DNA of 64,000 bases from assembly GCA_025353725.1 (NCBI GenBank), contig JANXOF010000051.1, positions 124,001-188,000 on the forward strand. The letters run 5' to 3'. This document shows positions 27,594-36,443 of this stretch, one piece after another. The stretch comes from Polyangiaceae bacterium. GTDB taxonomy: Bacteria; Myxococcota_A; Polyangia; Polyangiales; Polyangiaceae. Positions within the stretch are counted from its first letter, which is position 1; each line of letters opens with the position of its first letter. The notes beneath the pieces are model-generated. The model saw nothing but the letters and a program-made list of their open reading frames with translations, was not told where the DNA came from and did not search any database. Made by a program: the position numbers and the translations under genes.

Positions 27594-28211
27594 CTACTTC
27601 ACGGCTTTCGTGATGTACGCTTTGCGCTGCCATTTAATGGCTGAAGTCTCCACGTCGATGACTTGAAGAAAGAGAAAGTACTGCACGCGACGCATATCGG
27701 CCGTGCGTTCGTCGTTGCCTGACACCTTCCCCGTAATAAAGTATCGCGCCCCAAGCTGCTTGCCATACTTGGCGGCGTTCGACGGATTGAATACAGCGTT
27801 CTGCTGACCCTCGACTTCGCGAATCATCTGGTTTTGGCGTTCGCGAGAGAGCACTTGGACCGTCCCCGAATCGACAAGCCAAGTCTCGGCCTCGCCAAGA
27901 AGCGCGTCGAGCATCGAATCGATGTGCTCGCTCGTGCTGTTTTGGAACGGGAAGATGGCGACGTTTGGCGACGGATGAGTAACGCGCCACTCGTTCATGA
28001 CCGGCGCCGCGCGCAAGTTATCGAGCGTTTCGCGGAGCGCGCGCTGAATGTCGTCCTTGTCGAGCCCGGTCGAAAGCGCGTGTGCGTCGATGGACGGGTC
28101 ATTCGCTCCCCGAACGACCTCGGGGCCGCACGCGAGGCTCGCGCTTGCAACGCAGGCGCAGAGCGCTGAAACCAGGACGGCGAAGGGACGAGTGGAAGAG
28201 CAAAGCCTCAT
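27594..28211 (-). CDS. LpoB-like penicillin-binding-protein activator lipoprotein
   Basis: This 205-residue lipoprotein has a signal sequence (VLVSALCACVASASLACG) and the lipobox SLAC. The mature domain shows the LpoB/CsgG-like alpha-beta fold: NVAIFPFQNSTSEHIDS, LLGEAETWLVDSGTVQVLSR, AKYGKQLGARYFITGKVSG and QVIDVETSAIKWQRKAYI. LpoB spans from the outer membrane to stimulate PBP1b. Start ATG 28211 is fixed by the ribosome binding site ctgaggtg seven bases upstream; a GTG three codons earlier lies within that site. It heads a two-gene operon with the COG3014 lipoprotein. Confidence 0.87.
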   Translation of the reverse strand: MRLCSSTRPFAVLVSALCACVASASLACGPEVVRGANDPSIDAHALSTGLDKDDIQRALRETLDNLRAAPVMNEWRVTHPSPNVAIFPFQNSTSEHIDSMLDALLGEAETWLVDSGTVQVLSRERQNQMIREVEGQQNAVFNPSNAAKYGKQLGARYFITGKVSGNDERTADMRRVQYFLFLQVIDVETSAIKWQRKAYITKAVK

Positions 28212-28217
28212 GAGAAT

Positions 28218-28223
28218 CACCTC
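28218..28223 (-). promoter_or_regulatory. Ribosome binding site of the lpoB-like gene
   Basis: gaggtg on the minus strand lies six bases upstream of ATG 28211. It decides the start: the in-frame GTG at 28220 falls inside this motif. Confidence 0.75.
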
Positions 28224-28480
28224 AGGTATGAGCCCTTAGCATAGCCGAGCGCGCCTCCGACCATCGGCACGTACGCAGGTCGCTAGCGTCGACGCTTCGT
28301 TGGAGTCCCCGGATCACCCAAGGGCCACACAGATGGATCAACCGTGCGACGGTAGCTTACCGCGAGCAGGCGATGTAGGCGTATGCACCACACTTCGTGC
28401 GACGGCGTCTTTCTTGCTCGAAAATGACGAGCAGCAAAAGACCGCCCAGCCCGGGCGAGCCGCTGGAAGGTGGTCCGCGC

Positions 28481-29632
28481 GTGATAACTTCTTATGAGTC
28501 GGCATCAAGACGCATGCACCGCCACAGAATCCGAAGAGTCTTTGTTCGGCTCGCGTCGATGGCGCTCCCGTTGTGCGCAGGCCTCTCAGCTTCCGTGCCC
28601 GTGAAGGCTGCGGTGGGTGATTCCGTCTCCGTCGAGTCCTTGCCCGAGGCCGCTCCGAAGCCTAAGCCGAAGCGGAAGCCTCTCAAAAAGCCTGCAAAGG
28701 CGACGCTACCGAATCCGACGCCGCCCGCACCGGACAGTGCGACGACGGACATTCCTCCGACAACGACGGCGCCGACGAGCACTACGCCCGCGATACCCGC
28801 CGAACATGACGCGATCGTCGCTGTGGCGGCCCCCGTGGTGGCCTCCGCTGCCCCGACAGCCCCGATCGAACTCCCCGTGCAGACGACGAAGCCGCTCGCT
28901 GCGGAAGCGGCGACTCGCGCTGGAGAGGCGAATGCTGACGCCGGCGTTACCCTTCACCTTGGCGCGCGCTACAGGTTGGGTATCCTCCCGCAGCCGGTCA
29001 TCAACCTGTTCGCGCGCGGCGGAGGAACCTACTTGTTTCACTTCGTAGGCGCTGAGCTCGACGCGCGCTGGAAGCGATTTTCGCTCACGCCTTCCCTCGC
29101 GTACGCTGACCTTTCTACGCGCGGCGACGCGTTCGGCGCGAAAGGCCACTCCACGGCGGGTTATGTCTCCTATGTCCAAAGTGATCTTCGCGCAATCTTA
29201 GCGACGGTCGATATCGCATGGGCCTTTCCGGTGTCGCGACGGCTCGACGCTGAGTTGGGAATGGGCCTCGGTATAGGGATTCCTTTTGGTGACTTGAATA
29301 ACACCTGGGTCTACGGGGCGCCTGAAGGTCCCATCGCGCTCGGAAATGGCCGCTATGCCGGATGTAAATCCGTCACCGATGGCGTTGGGTGCAGACCGCA
29401 AGACCACGCCTCGCCAACGCCGGTTCGTATTGGCCAATATGTGGAGCGAGGGTGGAGCCGCGGAGGCTCCTCGCCCGACGTCATTCCGTGGGTCGCGATT
29501 CCCCAAGCGGCGCTTCGCATCCGCCTATCCGAATCCATCGCGATGCGCGTCGGCGCCGGCCTTGCGACTACGGGTTTTTGGGTCGGTGTCGGAGTAACCC
29601 AAGCGCTCGCCTCCGCGCCGCACGCCCCTTGA
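28481..29632 (+). CDS. Exported beta-barrel protein with Pro/Thr-rich linker
   Basis: This protein of about 383 residues has a basic N-terminus and the hydrophobic stretch VRLASMALPLCAGLSASVPVKAA as signal peptide. A long low-complexity linker (PKPKPKRKPLKKPAK, then TTTAPTSTTPAIP) could cross peptidoglycan. The C-terminal 230 residues are beta-rich (VTLHLGARYRLGIL, FSLTPSLAYADLS, LDAELGMGLGIGIPFG, WVGVGVTQ) and look like an outer-membrane barrel. GTG 28481 has ggaagg ten bases upstream; ATG 28514, just before the signal peptide, is the alternative. Its last 65 bases overlap the convergent protease gene. No specific function is recognised. Confidence 0.78.
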   Translation: MITSYESASRRMHRHRIRRVFVRLASMALPLCAGLSASVPVKAAVGDSVSVESLPEAAPKPKPKRKPLKKPAKATLPNPTPPAPDSATTDIPPTTTAPTSTTPAIPAEHDAIVAVAAPVVASAAPTAPIELPVQTTKPLAAEAATRAGEANADAGVTLHLGARYRLGILPQPVINLFARGGGTYLFHFVGAELDARWKRFSLTPSLAYADLSTRGDAFGAKGHSTAGYVSYVQSDLRAILATVDIAWAFPVSRRLDAELGMGLGIGIPFGDLNNTWVYGAPEGPIALGNGRYAGCKSVTDGVGCRPQDHASPTPVRIGQYVERGWSRGGSSPDVIPWVAIPQAALRIRLSESIAMRVGAGLATTGFWVGVGVTQALASAPHAP

Positions 29633-30488
29633 ACGACGCCAGCGCGATAGCCGCGACGACGACGACGGGAGTGAGGTTAGCGCCAGAGTCATGCGTGGCA
29701 CCCGAGGACACGGCGCAGCCGTCACCGACGGGAGCCGTAGGGTCATACGCATCGCAGATCGCGGCGAGGTCATCGTCCGTCAATCCGGGCGCCGGACTCG
29801 ATTGATAATAGGCATACATAATCGCGGTTTTTTGGTCCGAGTGGGCAAGGCCGAGGAAGTGCCCCATTTCGTGACGAACAACGGCCGCGAACGTTTGCTC
29901 TTGGCCGTTTGGGTCCTTCGCGTAAGCATCGAAAATCTGGCTTTTATAAACGGCCATGCTCGCCTCGTTCGTCAGGCCTGACGCGGGGACAAACACGTTT
30001 GTCGTGACGGCGAGCGTCCCCGGTTTTGGCGGCTCGCTCCCGCGAAACCGAATCTCGTTCTTGGTCGCGGCAGCCGTCCCCAGAGGTCCGCCGTTACACC
30101 GCGCTTCGTCCACGTCGACTAAACGAATCGTCGGCGAGTTAAGGCCGCCCTTCGTGCGCGTGCAGGGTGCCTCGGTCCACGCCTTCGCCGCGCTGACCGT
30201 AATCGCTCGCGCCCGATCGAGCGTGATGGCTCCCTGGAGCTCGGGTTCGACGATCACGCGGTATTCAATGCAGCGTATCGGCCAAAAGAGAGGCAAACCG
30301 CCGGGTTCGTCGCCGCAGGATCCCGTGACCGAGGGGTCGTAGCTCGCATCTTCGGGAGACTTCGTCGACTTGCGACAATACGCCTCCGCCGGTAGCGCAG
30401 AGGCGAGCGAAGCCAACGTCGCGAGAGTTGCAGCGAGGACGACGCGCCTTGATGACGAGGAAGCAGTCAAGGGTTCAGAGTGACGCAA
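29568..30488 (-). CDS. Secreted matrixin-type zinc metalloprotease with MYXO-CTERM-like tail
   Basis: This 306-residue exported protease has signal peptide VVLAATLATLASLASALPAEA. The catalytic motif HEMGHFLGLAH gives the three zinc-binding His and the Glu, and a Met-turn follows in AIMYAYY, placing it with matrixins (M10/M12-type metzincins). Cys pairs in the N-terminal half suggest disulfides. The tail has GCAVSSG, a hydrophobic stretch LTPVVVVAAIALASF and RAARRR, the layout of MYXO-CTERM sorting signals (Cys, helix, Arg cluster) processed by myxosortase. The tail is coded where the gene overlaps the convergent barrel gene. The substrate is unknown. Confidence 0.87.
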   Translation of the reverse strand: MRHSEPLTASSSSRRVVLAATLATLASLASALPAEAYCRKSTKSPEDASYDPSVTGSCGDEPGGLPLFWPIRCIEYRVIVEPELQGAITLDRARAITVSAAKAWTEAPCTRTKGGLNSPTIRLVDVDEARCNGGPLGTAAATKNEIRFRGSEPPKPGTLAVTTNVFVPASGLTNEASMAVYKSQIFDAYAKDPNGQEQTFAAVVRHEMGHFLGLAHSDQKTAIMYAYYQSSPAPGLTDDDLAAICDAYDPTAPVGDGCAVSSGATHDSGANLTPVVVVAAIALASFKGRAARRRALGLLRHRPKNP

Positions 30489-30519
30489 AGCACGCGTCGT
30501 GGCTACTCAAGTCGGTACG

Positions 30520-31545
30520 TCAGAGCGCGCGCACGGCCGCGTCGAGCTTGCGGCTCAACACCGACGACTCCTGGGCGCCTTCGAGTCTCACGGAATCCAT
30601 ATAAATCGTCGGCAATCCATGACCGAGCGCGGCGCGAAACATGTCGCTATCGGCCTTGATGCGGGCTTCGGTTTCGGCGCTCGTAAAGCATTCGCGAAAC
30701 CGTACGACATCGAGACCCGTTCGGGCCGCCAAAGCCTCGCAGCCCTCGTGTGTAAGCTCCGCCACGTCAGTCGCAAAAAGTGCCTCCGCGACCTCATCAC
30801 CCTTCCCCATCGCTTCGCCGCAGCATGCCGTGCGCGCGGCATCCATCGCGTGCGGGTGCATCCGCAAGGGAACGTGCCGACGTACGACGCGAACCTGATC
30901 TTTACGAGCGGTGAGCAGTGGATGGAACGCCGCGTGCGTCATGCGACAGAACGGACATTCAAAGTCCACGAATTCTACGACGGTCACTTTACCTGGCGCC
31001 GTTTTCCGCATTTCTTCGGCGATAACAGCGGGAAAGTCAGCCGGAAGCGTTTTTTTCGACATTCCGACAGCCGTAGGAACGCCAATGGCCGCACACGTAA
31101 GTGCCGCCGCGCCAACGAGCTGAACCTTGTGTTGCGGTGGGTCCCACCGGAAGCGGAGGCGCGCAACTGAAAGGCCAAAGACAAGGAGCGCCGAAACGTC
31201 GGCCACGAGGCAAAACGGGCAGACTGTTTTTAGGTACGCTTGAACGCCGAGAAGTACGAGCGCGACAGCGGCGCCGAACGAGGCGAGGCTCGCTTGCACT
31301 GCCCGCGCGCGGCCACCAGGCAAGAGCTGGGCAAGCCCCATGGCAAGAAAGCCGCCGATGCCGAACAGCGGCGTAGGGATACCGAGAGGGTACGCGAACA
31401 CGGTACGCCTCACGACGCCGCAGCCGCCCTCAGCCGCGCAAAAGACGGGCGAGGGGCGCACGTAGTCGATAAGCAAAAGCGAACTCGCCGCGAGAGCCGT
31501 CACGCAGAAAAGAACGACCAGCCAGAAAGGAAGGGGCTTTTTCAC
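30520..31545 (-). CDS. VKOR-DsbA fusion, disulfide-forming membrane protein
   Basis: This 341-residue protein joins an integral-membrane vitamin K epoxide reductase domain to a thioredoxin-fold DsbA-like domain. The VKOR part (1-160) has several membrane helices, the loop cysteines 36 and 42, and the active-site CPFC at 109-112. The extracytoplasmic part has FVDFECPFC (active site 197-200) and the cis-Pro region GHGLPTIYMD near the end. Such fusions pass electrons from substrate proteins through the thioredoxin domain to VKOR and then to quinone, replacing DsbA/DsbB. This fits the many Cys-rich exported proteins in the window. It is divergent from the RNase R gene. Confidence 0.93.
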   Translation of the reverse strand: MKKPLPFWLVVLFCVTALAASSLLLIDYVRPSPVFCAAEGGCGVVRRTVFAYPLGIPTPLFGIGGFLAMGLAQLLPGGRARAVQASLASFGAAVALVLLGVQAYLKTVCPFCLVADVSALLVFGLSVARLRFRWDPPQHKVQLVGAAALTCAAIGVPTAVGMSKKTLPADFPAVIAEEMRKTAPGKVTVVEFVDFECPFCRMTHAAFHPLLTARKDQVRVVRRHVPLRMHPHAMDAARTACCGEAMGKGDEVAEALFATDVAELTHEGCEALAARTGLDVVRFRECFTSAETEARIKADSDMFRAALGHGLPTIYMDSVRLEGAQESSVLSRKLDAAVRAL

Positions 31546-31633
31546 GGCATTGACACCCTAACCCCAAGGCACACGGACTCCGTGCACAATATTCCCGGGA
31601 CGCCCAGAGGCGCCTCGCGTAAGAAAGCAGGAT

Positions 31634-34471
31634 ATGCGTAAACCTTTGCCTTCCAGCACCAAAGTGCTGGAGCTGCTGGCCCGCCAAAACCGCGCGCTTG
31701 ATGCGCAGGAAGTCGGCGAATACCTCGGCGTCGCGCCCGCGAGTCACGAGGGCCTACTTCGTGTCCTCGACAACCTCGTTTTTGACGGCGTTGTCACGGC
31801 ACGAGCCGACAAGTTCAGCCTCGGGAGCGCGGGCCTCGCGAGCACCGAAAGGGTGCCCGGAAAAGCTGGACCCTTCGCGACTTCGCCGGCAAAGGCGACA
31901 CCGCCCACGCGGGCAAGTCGCGGGGCCGAGACCAAGCCGAGCGAGTCTCACACGCGTAGCAACCCGAAGGGGCAGAAGTCATCGAGCCGAGGCACCACCG
32001 AGAAAAAAGAGCTGAAAGGACTGCCGCGTGAGCTCGCGCGCGCCGCAGCCAAGCGGAGCAACGACCCACGTGAAAGTGCTGAAGCGCGCGCTCATGCGCA
32101 GCTCGATCGGAGCCAACGAAACGTCGCCCAAACCTCGCCACGTGACCGAAGTAACGACCGAGAGATGCCGCGGTTTCAAGTCGCGAGCGAGCCTCACGCG
32201 AAGCCTGCGTTTGAGCCGAAGCGGGCCCCTGCGAAGAGCGGCGGGCGTAGCGATCGCGAACGGCGCGAAGGCTTTTTGAAGATGAACCCGCGGGGGTTTG
32301 GTTTCGTCGCCAGCCCGACGGCAAGTGGCGATGACGCTTATGTCTCGCCCGAAAATCTCGCCGGTGCGATGCACGGCGACCACGTGATCATTGAGATTGT
32401 CGCGCGCGGCTCTCGTGGGCCCGAAGGTCACATCACGGAAATCAAGGCCCGAGGCGCGCAGCGCGTGTCAGGCATCTTGCGCCGCCGCGGCAAGAGCGCC
32501 TGGGTCGAGCTCGATGACCCACGCATCAAGGGCCCCGTCGTGCTCACGAGCGAGGTCGACAAGACCAGCGCCGAAGGCGAAGGCAACAGTGGCAAAGACG
32601 GTCAGGTCGTCGTCGTGCAGATCACTCGATTTCCTGCGACTTCTGACGAAAATCCCGAGGGGAAGCTCATCGCTGTGCTCGGGGCGCCAGGCGAGCTCGA
32701 GGTCGAAACGCGCAAAGTTCTGCTCATTCACGGGATTGAAGAGATCCACGGCGCAGGAGCTATCGCCGAGGCGGAAGCGTTCGGTTTAACCGTCCCGGAA
32801 GAGATGCTGGCAGGTCGTGAAGACCTCACGCATCTTCCACTTCCAACGATCGACCCGGAAGACGCACGAGACCACGACGACGCCGTGTGGGTTCAGCGAA
32901 CCGCTCAGGGTGGCTACGAACTGTGGGTCGCTATTGCCGACGTCAGCTCGTACGTGAGGCCGGGGACGTTCATTGACGACGAGTCACGTGCGCGCGGTTG
33001 CAGCATCTACTTGCCCGACCGCGCCATTCCGATGCTCCCTCGCGCACTGTCGTCGAACTTGTGTTCACTGCTTCCCGACGTGATTCGCTTGTGCCTTTGC
33101 GTGCACGCCGTACTCGACGCAAACGGCGATATTCTGACGACCCGTTTGATTCGCGGCTACATGAAGAGCGCCGCGAAACTCACCTATGGCGGCGTTGCGC
33201 GCACGCTCGGCTTCACGGAAAACCCGCCCCGTGATCCAAAGGCGGACGCGATGATCGAGGGTTTGAAAGTCGCCAACGAGTGCTCGCGTCTGCTGCGCGG
33301 TAAACGCACGAAACGTGGGGCACTCGCCTTTGATCTGCCTGAGGCCGTCGTGAAGCTCGACGAAGAGGGCAAACCGAAGTCCGTGAGCAAGCGCTCGTCC
33401 GACCCAGGCATGAAGAAGGCCTACCAGCTCATCGAGGAGCTGATGATCTTTGCTAACGAGAGCGTCGCGCGTTGGTTGCTGGAGCGTCAGCTTCCCGGCG
33501 TCTATCGCGTGCACCTCCCGCCCGATCCAAAGAAGCTCGATAAGCTGACCGCCATGTGCGAGATGCTCGGCGTCGAGTTTGACGCGACGGCGACGCAAAC
33601 ACCGAAAGGCCTTGCCGCGCTGCTCAAGCAGTTTGCCGATCACCCACTCGCAAGCGTGCTCAACAACCTGCTCCTTCGCTCGATGAAGCAGGCGACCTAC
33701 GACGTCCAGAACCTGGGTCACTTCGGTCTTGCTTCAGAAGCGTATCTTCACTTCACGTCGCCGATTCGCCGGTATCCCGATCTCGTCGACCATCGGATCA
33801 TTCACGCCGCCGTCGACACGGACGAAAAGGCGAGGCGCAAGCGCATTCAGGCCGTCGGTGACATCGACAAACTCACCGAAGCCGCCACGCAATCGTCACT
33901 CGCGGAGCGCCGAGCGATGGAGGTCGAACGCGAAATTGTCGACATTTACCGCTGTTTTTACATGATGGATCACGTCGGTGAGCGCTTTGAGGGCACTGTG
34001 TCCGCGTTCGTCGGCACGGGCGCATTCGTCACGCTCGACGAACCGTTCGTGGACGTCATGGTGCGCATCGAGGATATGGGCGCCGAGTATCGCATCGAGG
34101 ACGACGGCCTGATGGCGACGAGCGCGCGCTCAGGCGACGCCGTACGGCTCGGCGACCGCATGCTGGTCGACATTACCGACTGCGCCATTCTCCGGCGCAC
34201 AGTCTACGCGAAGCGCGTTCGTAACGCGGATGACGCCGCCGACGACGCGCTTGCACGGCGTGAGAACGTCTCACGTCGCGAGGTGCCGCGAGGTTCCGCG
34301 CCTCGCGGCGGTTCCTTCGGCAGCGGGCACGGTCGCTTGACGACGCGTGGCAAAGAGGGGCGCGGCGCCGGCGGCCACGCGGAAAGCCGCGCACGAGCGT
34401 CGAGCGAGTCTGCAAAAAAAGCGGGCAAGAAAAGCGGGACCAAGAAAAAGCCGAAGGGAAAAAACCGCTAG
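31634..34471 (+). CDS. rnr: Ribonuclease R
   Basis: This 945-residue processive 3'-5' exoribonuclease degrades structured RNA. An N-terminal winged helix (KVLELLARQNRALDAQEVG) is followed by a long basic, disordered linker (about 75-210). The cold-shock domain has GFGFVAS, and the RNB domain has TIDPEDARDHDDAVWV with the four catalytic Asp and later HFTSPIRRYPDLVDHRII. The S1 domain is GTVSAFVGTGAFVTLDE, and the Lys/Arg/Gly-rich tail ends KKSGTKKKPKGKNR. Length exceeds E. coli RNase R (813) mainly through the linker and tail. Start ATG 31634 fits the family N-terminus. Confidence 0.95.
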   Translation: MRKPLPSSTKVLELLARQNRALDAQEVGEYLGVAPASHEGLLRVLDNLVFDGVVTARADKFSLGSAGLASTERVPGKAGPFATSPAKATPPTRASRGAETKPSESHTRSNPKGQKSSSRGTTEKKELKGLPRELARAAAKRSNDPRESAEARAHAQLDRSQRNVAQTSPRDRSNDREMPRFQVASEPHAKPAFEPKRAPAKSGGRSDRERREGFLKMNPRGFGFVASPTASGDDAYVSPENLAGAMHGDHVIIEIVARGSRGPEGHITEIKARGAQRVSGILRRRGKSAWVELDDPRIKGPVVLTSEVDKTSAEGEGNSGKDGQVVVVQITRFPATSDENPEGKLIAVLGAPGELEVETRKVLLIHGIEEIHGAGAIAEAEAFGLTVPEEMLAGREDLTHLPLPTIDPEDARDHDDAVWVQRTAQGGYELWVAIADVSSYVRPGTFIDDESRARGCSIYLPDRAIPMLPRALSSNLCSLLPDVIRLCLCVHAVLDANGDILTTRLIRGYMKSAAKLTYGGVARTLGFTENPPRDPKADAMIEGLKVANECSRLLRGKRTKRGALAFDLPEAVVKLDEEGKPKSVSKRSSDPGMKKAYQLIEELMIFANESVARWLLERQLPGVYRVHLPPDPKKLDKLTAMCEMLGVEFDATATQTPKGLAALLKQFADHPLASVLNNLLLRSMKQATYDVQNLGHFGLASEAYLHFTSPIRRYPDLVDHRIIHAAVDTDEKARRKRIQAVGDIDKLTEAATQSSLAERRAMEVEREIVDIYRCFYMMDHVGERFEGTVSAFVGTGAFVTLDEPFVDVMVRIEDMGAEYRIEDDGLMATSARSGDAVRLGDRMLVDITDCAILRRTVYAKRVRNADDAADDALARRENVSRREVPRGSAPRGGSFGSGHGRLTTRGKEGRGAGGHAESRARASSESAKKAGKKSGTKKKPKGKNR

Positions 34472-34478
34472 CGCCGAA

Positions 34479-34493
34479 GGCCACGCGGTGGCC
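34479..34493. terminator. Small hairpin between convergent genes
   Basis: ggccac gcg gtggcc forms a 6-bp perfect stem eight bases after the rnr stop. No U-tract follows in either direction, so it is at best a weak or Rho-assisted stop. Confidence 0.35.
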
Positions 34494-34517
34494 AAAGCCT
34501 CGAGTCTTCGCGACGGC

Positions 34518-35090
34518 CTACCTTTGCGCGCCGCCGTCCGGCGTCAGAGGTCCCTCTTTTGGAGGCCACGGGAGAGCCATTCGCGTGTCTTTCGCGCGGT
34601 CCCAAAGTTCGAGCCGCGTTCCTCGATTCGTGGCCGGGAAGAGCACGCCGATGCGAGTCTTGAGCTTCGGCTCGAAGCGCGGCGTGGCGCGGACTCCGGC
34701 GTCAACGTCCGCCGCACCTAACATGGGAAAGTCAAAACGCACGCGCTCGATGAGCGCAGGCCCCTCGAACAGTTCGAGTGCAAAGCGGCCCATCATCCGA
34801 GGCGTGACTTGCGGTACGCCCATATCGACCTTGTGAACCTCTAAGAGGTAGATCTCCTCGCGATCCCATCGCAGGTCGAACACCCACTGAAATCGTTCCG
34901 ACATCGCGGGCGGATCAGGGGGGATCCTTGAAATACGCGCTGAAGCGCCCCCCGCTGCGCCCGCGTCACCAACGTCGGCGGCAGCGTCGGTTTGCAACGC
35001 AAGGACGACAACGCCAACACCAACGACGGAAGCCATCACGAACGCCGAACGCATGGAACCAGGAAGGGCTGTACGGCAATAACCTCGCAT
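34518..35090 (-). CDS. Exported protein of unknown function
   Basis: This protein of up to 190 residues has a hydrophobic signal segment FVMASVVGVGVVVLALQTDAAA, then an Ala/Gly/Asp-rich spacer and a beta-rich domain (FQWVFDLRWDREEIYLLEV, ALIERVRFDFPML, RIGVLFPATNRGTRLELW). No family is recognised. ATG 35054 (MRSAFVMAS) gives a more usual signal peptide and may be the true start. It converges on rnr. Confidence 0.75.
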   Translation of the reverse strand: MRGYCRTALPGSMRSAFVMASVVGVGVVVLALQTDAAADVGDAGAAGGASARISRIPPDPPAMSERFQWVFDLRWDREEIYLLEVHKVDMGVPQVTPRMMGRFALELFEGPALIERVRFDFPMLGAADVDAGVRATPRFEPKLKTRIGVLFPATNRGTRLELWDRAKDTRMALPWPPKEGPLTPDGGAQR

Positions 35091-35215
35091 GAGAGGGATA
35101 TTCCACGCTTCAGGCAGCGCGCCAAGCTCGACAAAGGAACAGGCATTTACACACGTCGCACAGCCCGCGCTCGCCTCAGCGCACGTGCCTTCGATCTACG
35201 CGAAGCGTGGACGTA

Positions 35216-36352
35216 TCATTCACAGGTGCCCATCCAAGAATCGCCACATGGACGATTGGACTTCGGGCGCACGACTTCCTTTCCGGCGATCGCCGGATCC
35301 GCGCGAAACCCGATGACGAGGCTTAATGCGTCGCAAGGATCCTCGTGACCGTCAACGGCGCGGTCCGACGGGAGGTCTTGCGCCTCGCAAAACTTTTTGC
35401 GAATTTGCGCGTAAGTCGGGTCCGTTCCACAAAGAAAACCCGGGAAGGCCGGCGACGAAATCGGAATGCCCTCGAGACTCGTAAGCAGGTTTTTTACGTT
35501 CATACGAAAGGCAAGGACGCCGTCTTCGAGCGCATACCCCCGCCCCCTCTTTGCGACCGTTGCCGTAACGATTCCGGACGTTACGGGGAAAGTTAGGTTT
35601 CCTACGCGAAGCGTAGACTTGAGTTCTGCGACGAGAATCCCTCCGCGCACGTACGCCCTCGTGTCAGCACCGATCGCTAGACCCGGCGTTCCACTGGCAA
35701 AGGAATCAGAGTCGACCGTCCACTTGTCGTTGCCGTCTGCTAGTGGCGCCGGGTGGCTCGTCCCGCCGTCGGGCGACTCGATGCCCATCGTATTGAGAAG
35801 TGCGCACTCGACTTCATCGTCGTCGGGTTCACCGTTGTACTTCCGCACTCTGAGCAAGAGCCCGACATTGCCGGCACGAACGTTACTATCGATGTTCGCG
35901 GACTTCGCGGGGTCGGGCGAGTTGCCGGCACCGAGGAGCGAAGTAATTTCGAGGAAAAGCGATCCTGCGGAGTTGTCGATACCATTTGCCAAGTCGCAGA
36001 CACTTGAGCGCCCTTTCGGATCACACGCGCGGGCGCCTGGGCATGAACAAAGGTTATCGAGGTCGTAGCCTTTCGCAGTCAGGCTTCCCCCGTCCATGGC
36101 GTCGCCGAAACTGAACTTCGAAAAGGCCGCGACGAACGATAGACTTCCACCATCCAGGTGGCCCGTCGGAGCTGGACGAAGCGGAGGCCGAGCGCTGGTG
36201 CACCCCGCGTCTTCCTGAGTGCCAGCTTCAGCTGCCGGAGGTTGAGCGGTCGCTTCTGGCTTGCTTCCTGCGTATCCGTCGAGCGAATTCAGGAGCGAGC
36301 AACCACCGGCGACCAAAGCGACTATCGCGAGTACAGACAGCAGTGGACGCAT
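35216..36352 (-). CDS. Lipoprotein of unknown function
   Basis: This 378-residue protein has an excellent lipoprotein signal, MRPLLSVLAIVALVAGGC, with Cys18 as lipidation site. A Pro/Ala-rich spacer follows, then a beta-rich body with paired Cys (CSCPGARAC, FLCGTDP, DPCDALSLVIGF, RPCGDSW). It is one of several such surface lipoproteins in the window. No domain is recognised. It is 91 bases downstream of the second RluA-type gene on the same strand. Confidence 0.83.
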   Translation of the reverse strand: MRPLLSVLAIVALVAGGCSLLNSLDGYAGSKPEATAQPPAAEAGTQEDAGCTSARPPLRPAPTGHLDGGSLSFVAAFSKFSFGDAMDGGSLTAKGYDLDNLCSCPGARACDPKGRSSVCDLANGIDNSAGSLFLEITSLLGAGNSPDPAKSANIDSNVRAGNVGLLLRVRKYNGEPDDDEVECALLNTMGIESPDGGTSHPAPLADGNDKWTVDSDSFASGTPGLAIGADTRAYVRGGILVAELKSTLRVGNLTFPVTSGIVTATVAKRGRGYALEDGVLAFRMNVKNLLTSLEGIPISSPAFPGFLCGTDPTYAQIRKKFCEAQDLPSDRAVDGHEDPCDALSLVIGFRADPAIAGKEVVRPKSNRPCGDSWMGTCE

Positions 36353-36443
36353 CGTTGCGAAGGAGCGTAACGCAAAATGCCAATCGGTCGTCGAGACTTG
36401 TATGGCCCCACGTGCAGCGTGACACCGACGTTCGCGTACATGG

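Noticed and set aside
28414-28440. Small hairpin tgctcg...cgagca before the barrel gene
   Set aside because: Only 6 bp with no U-tract, and it lies near the possible start region; it is likely chance.
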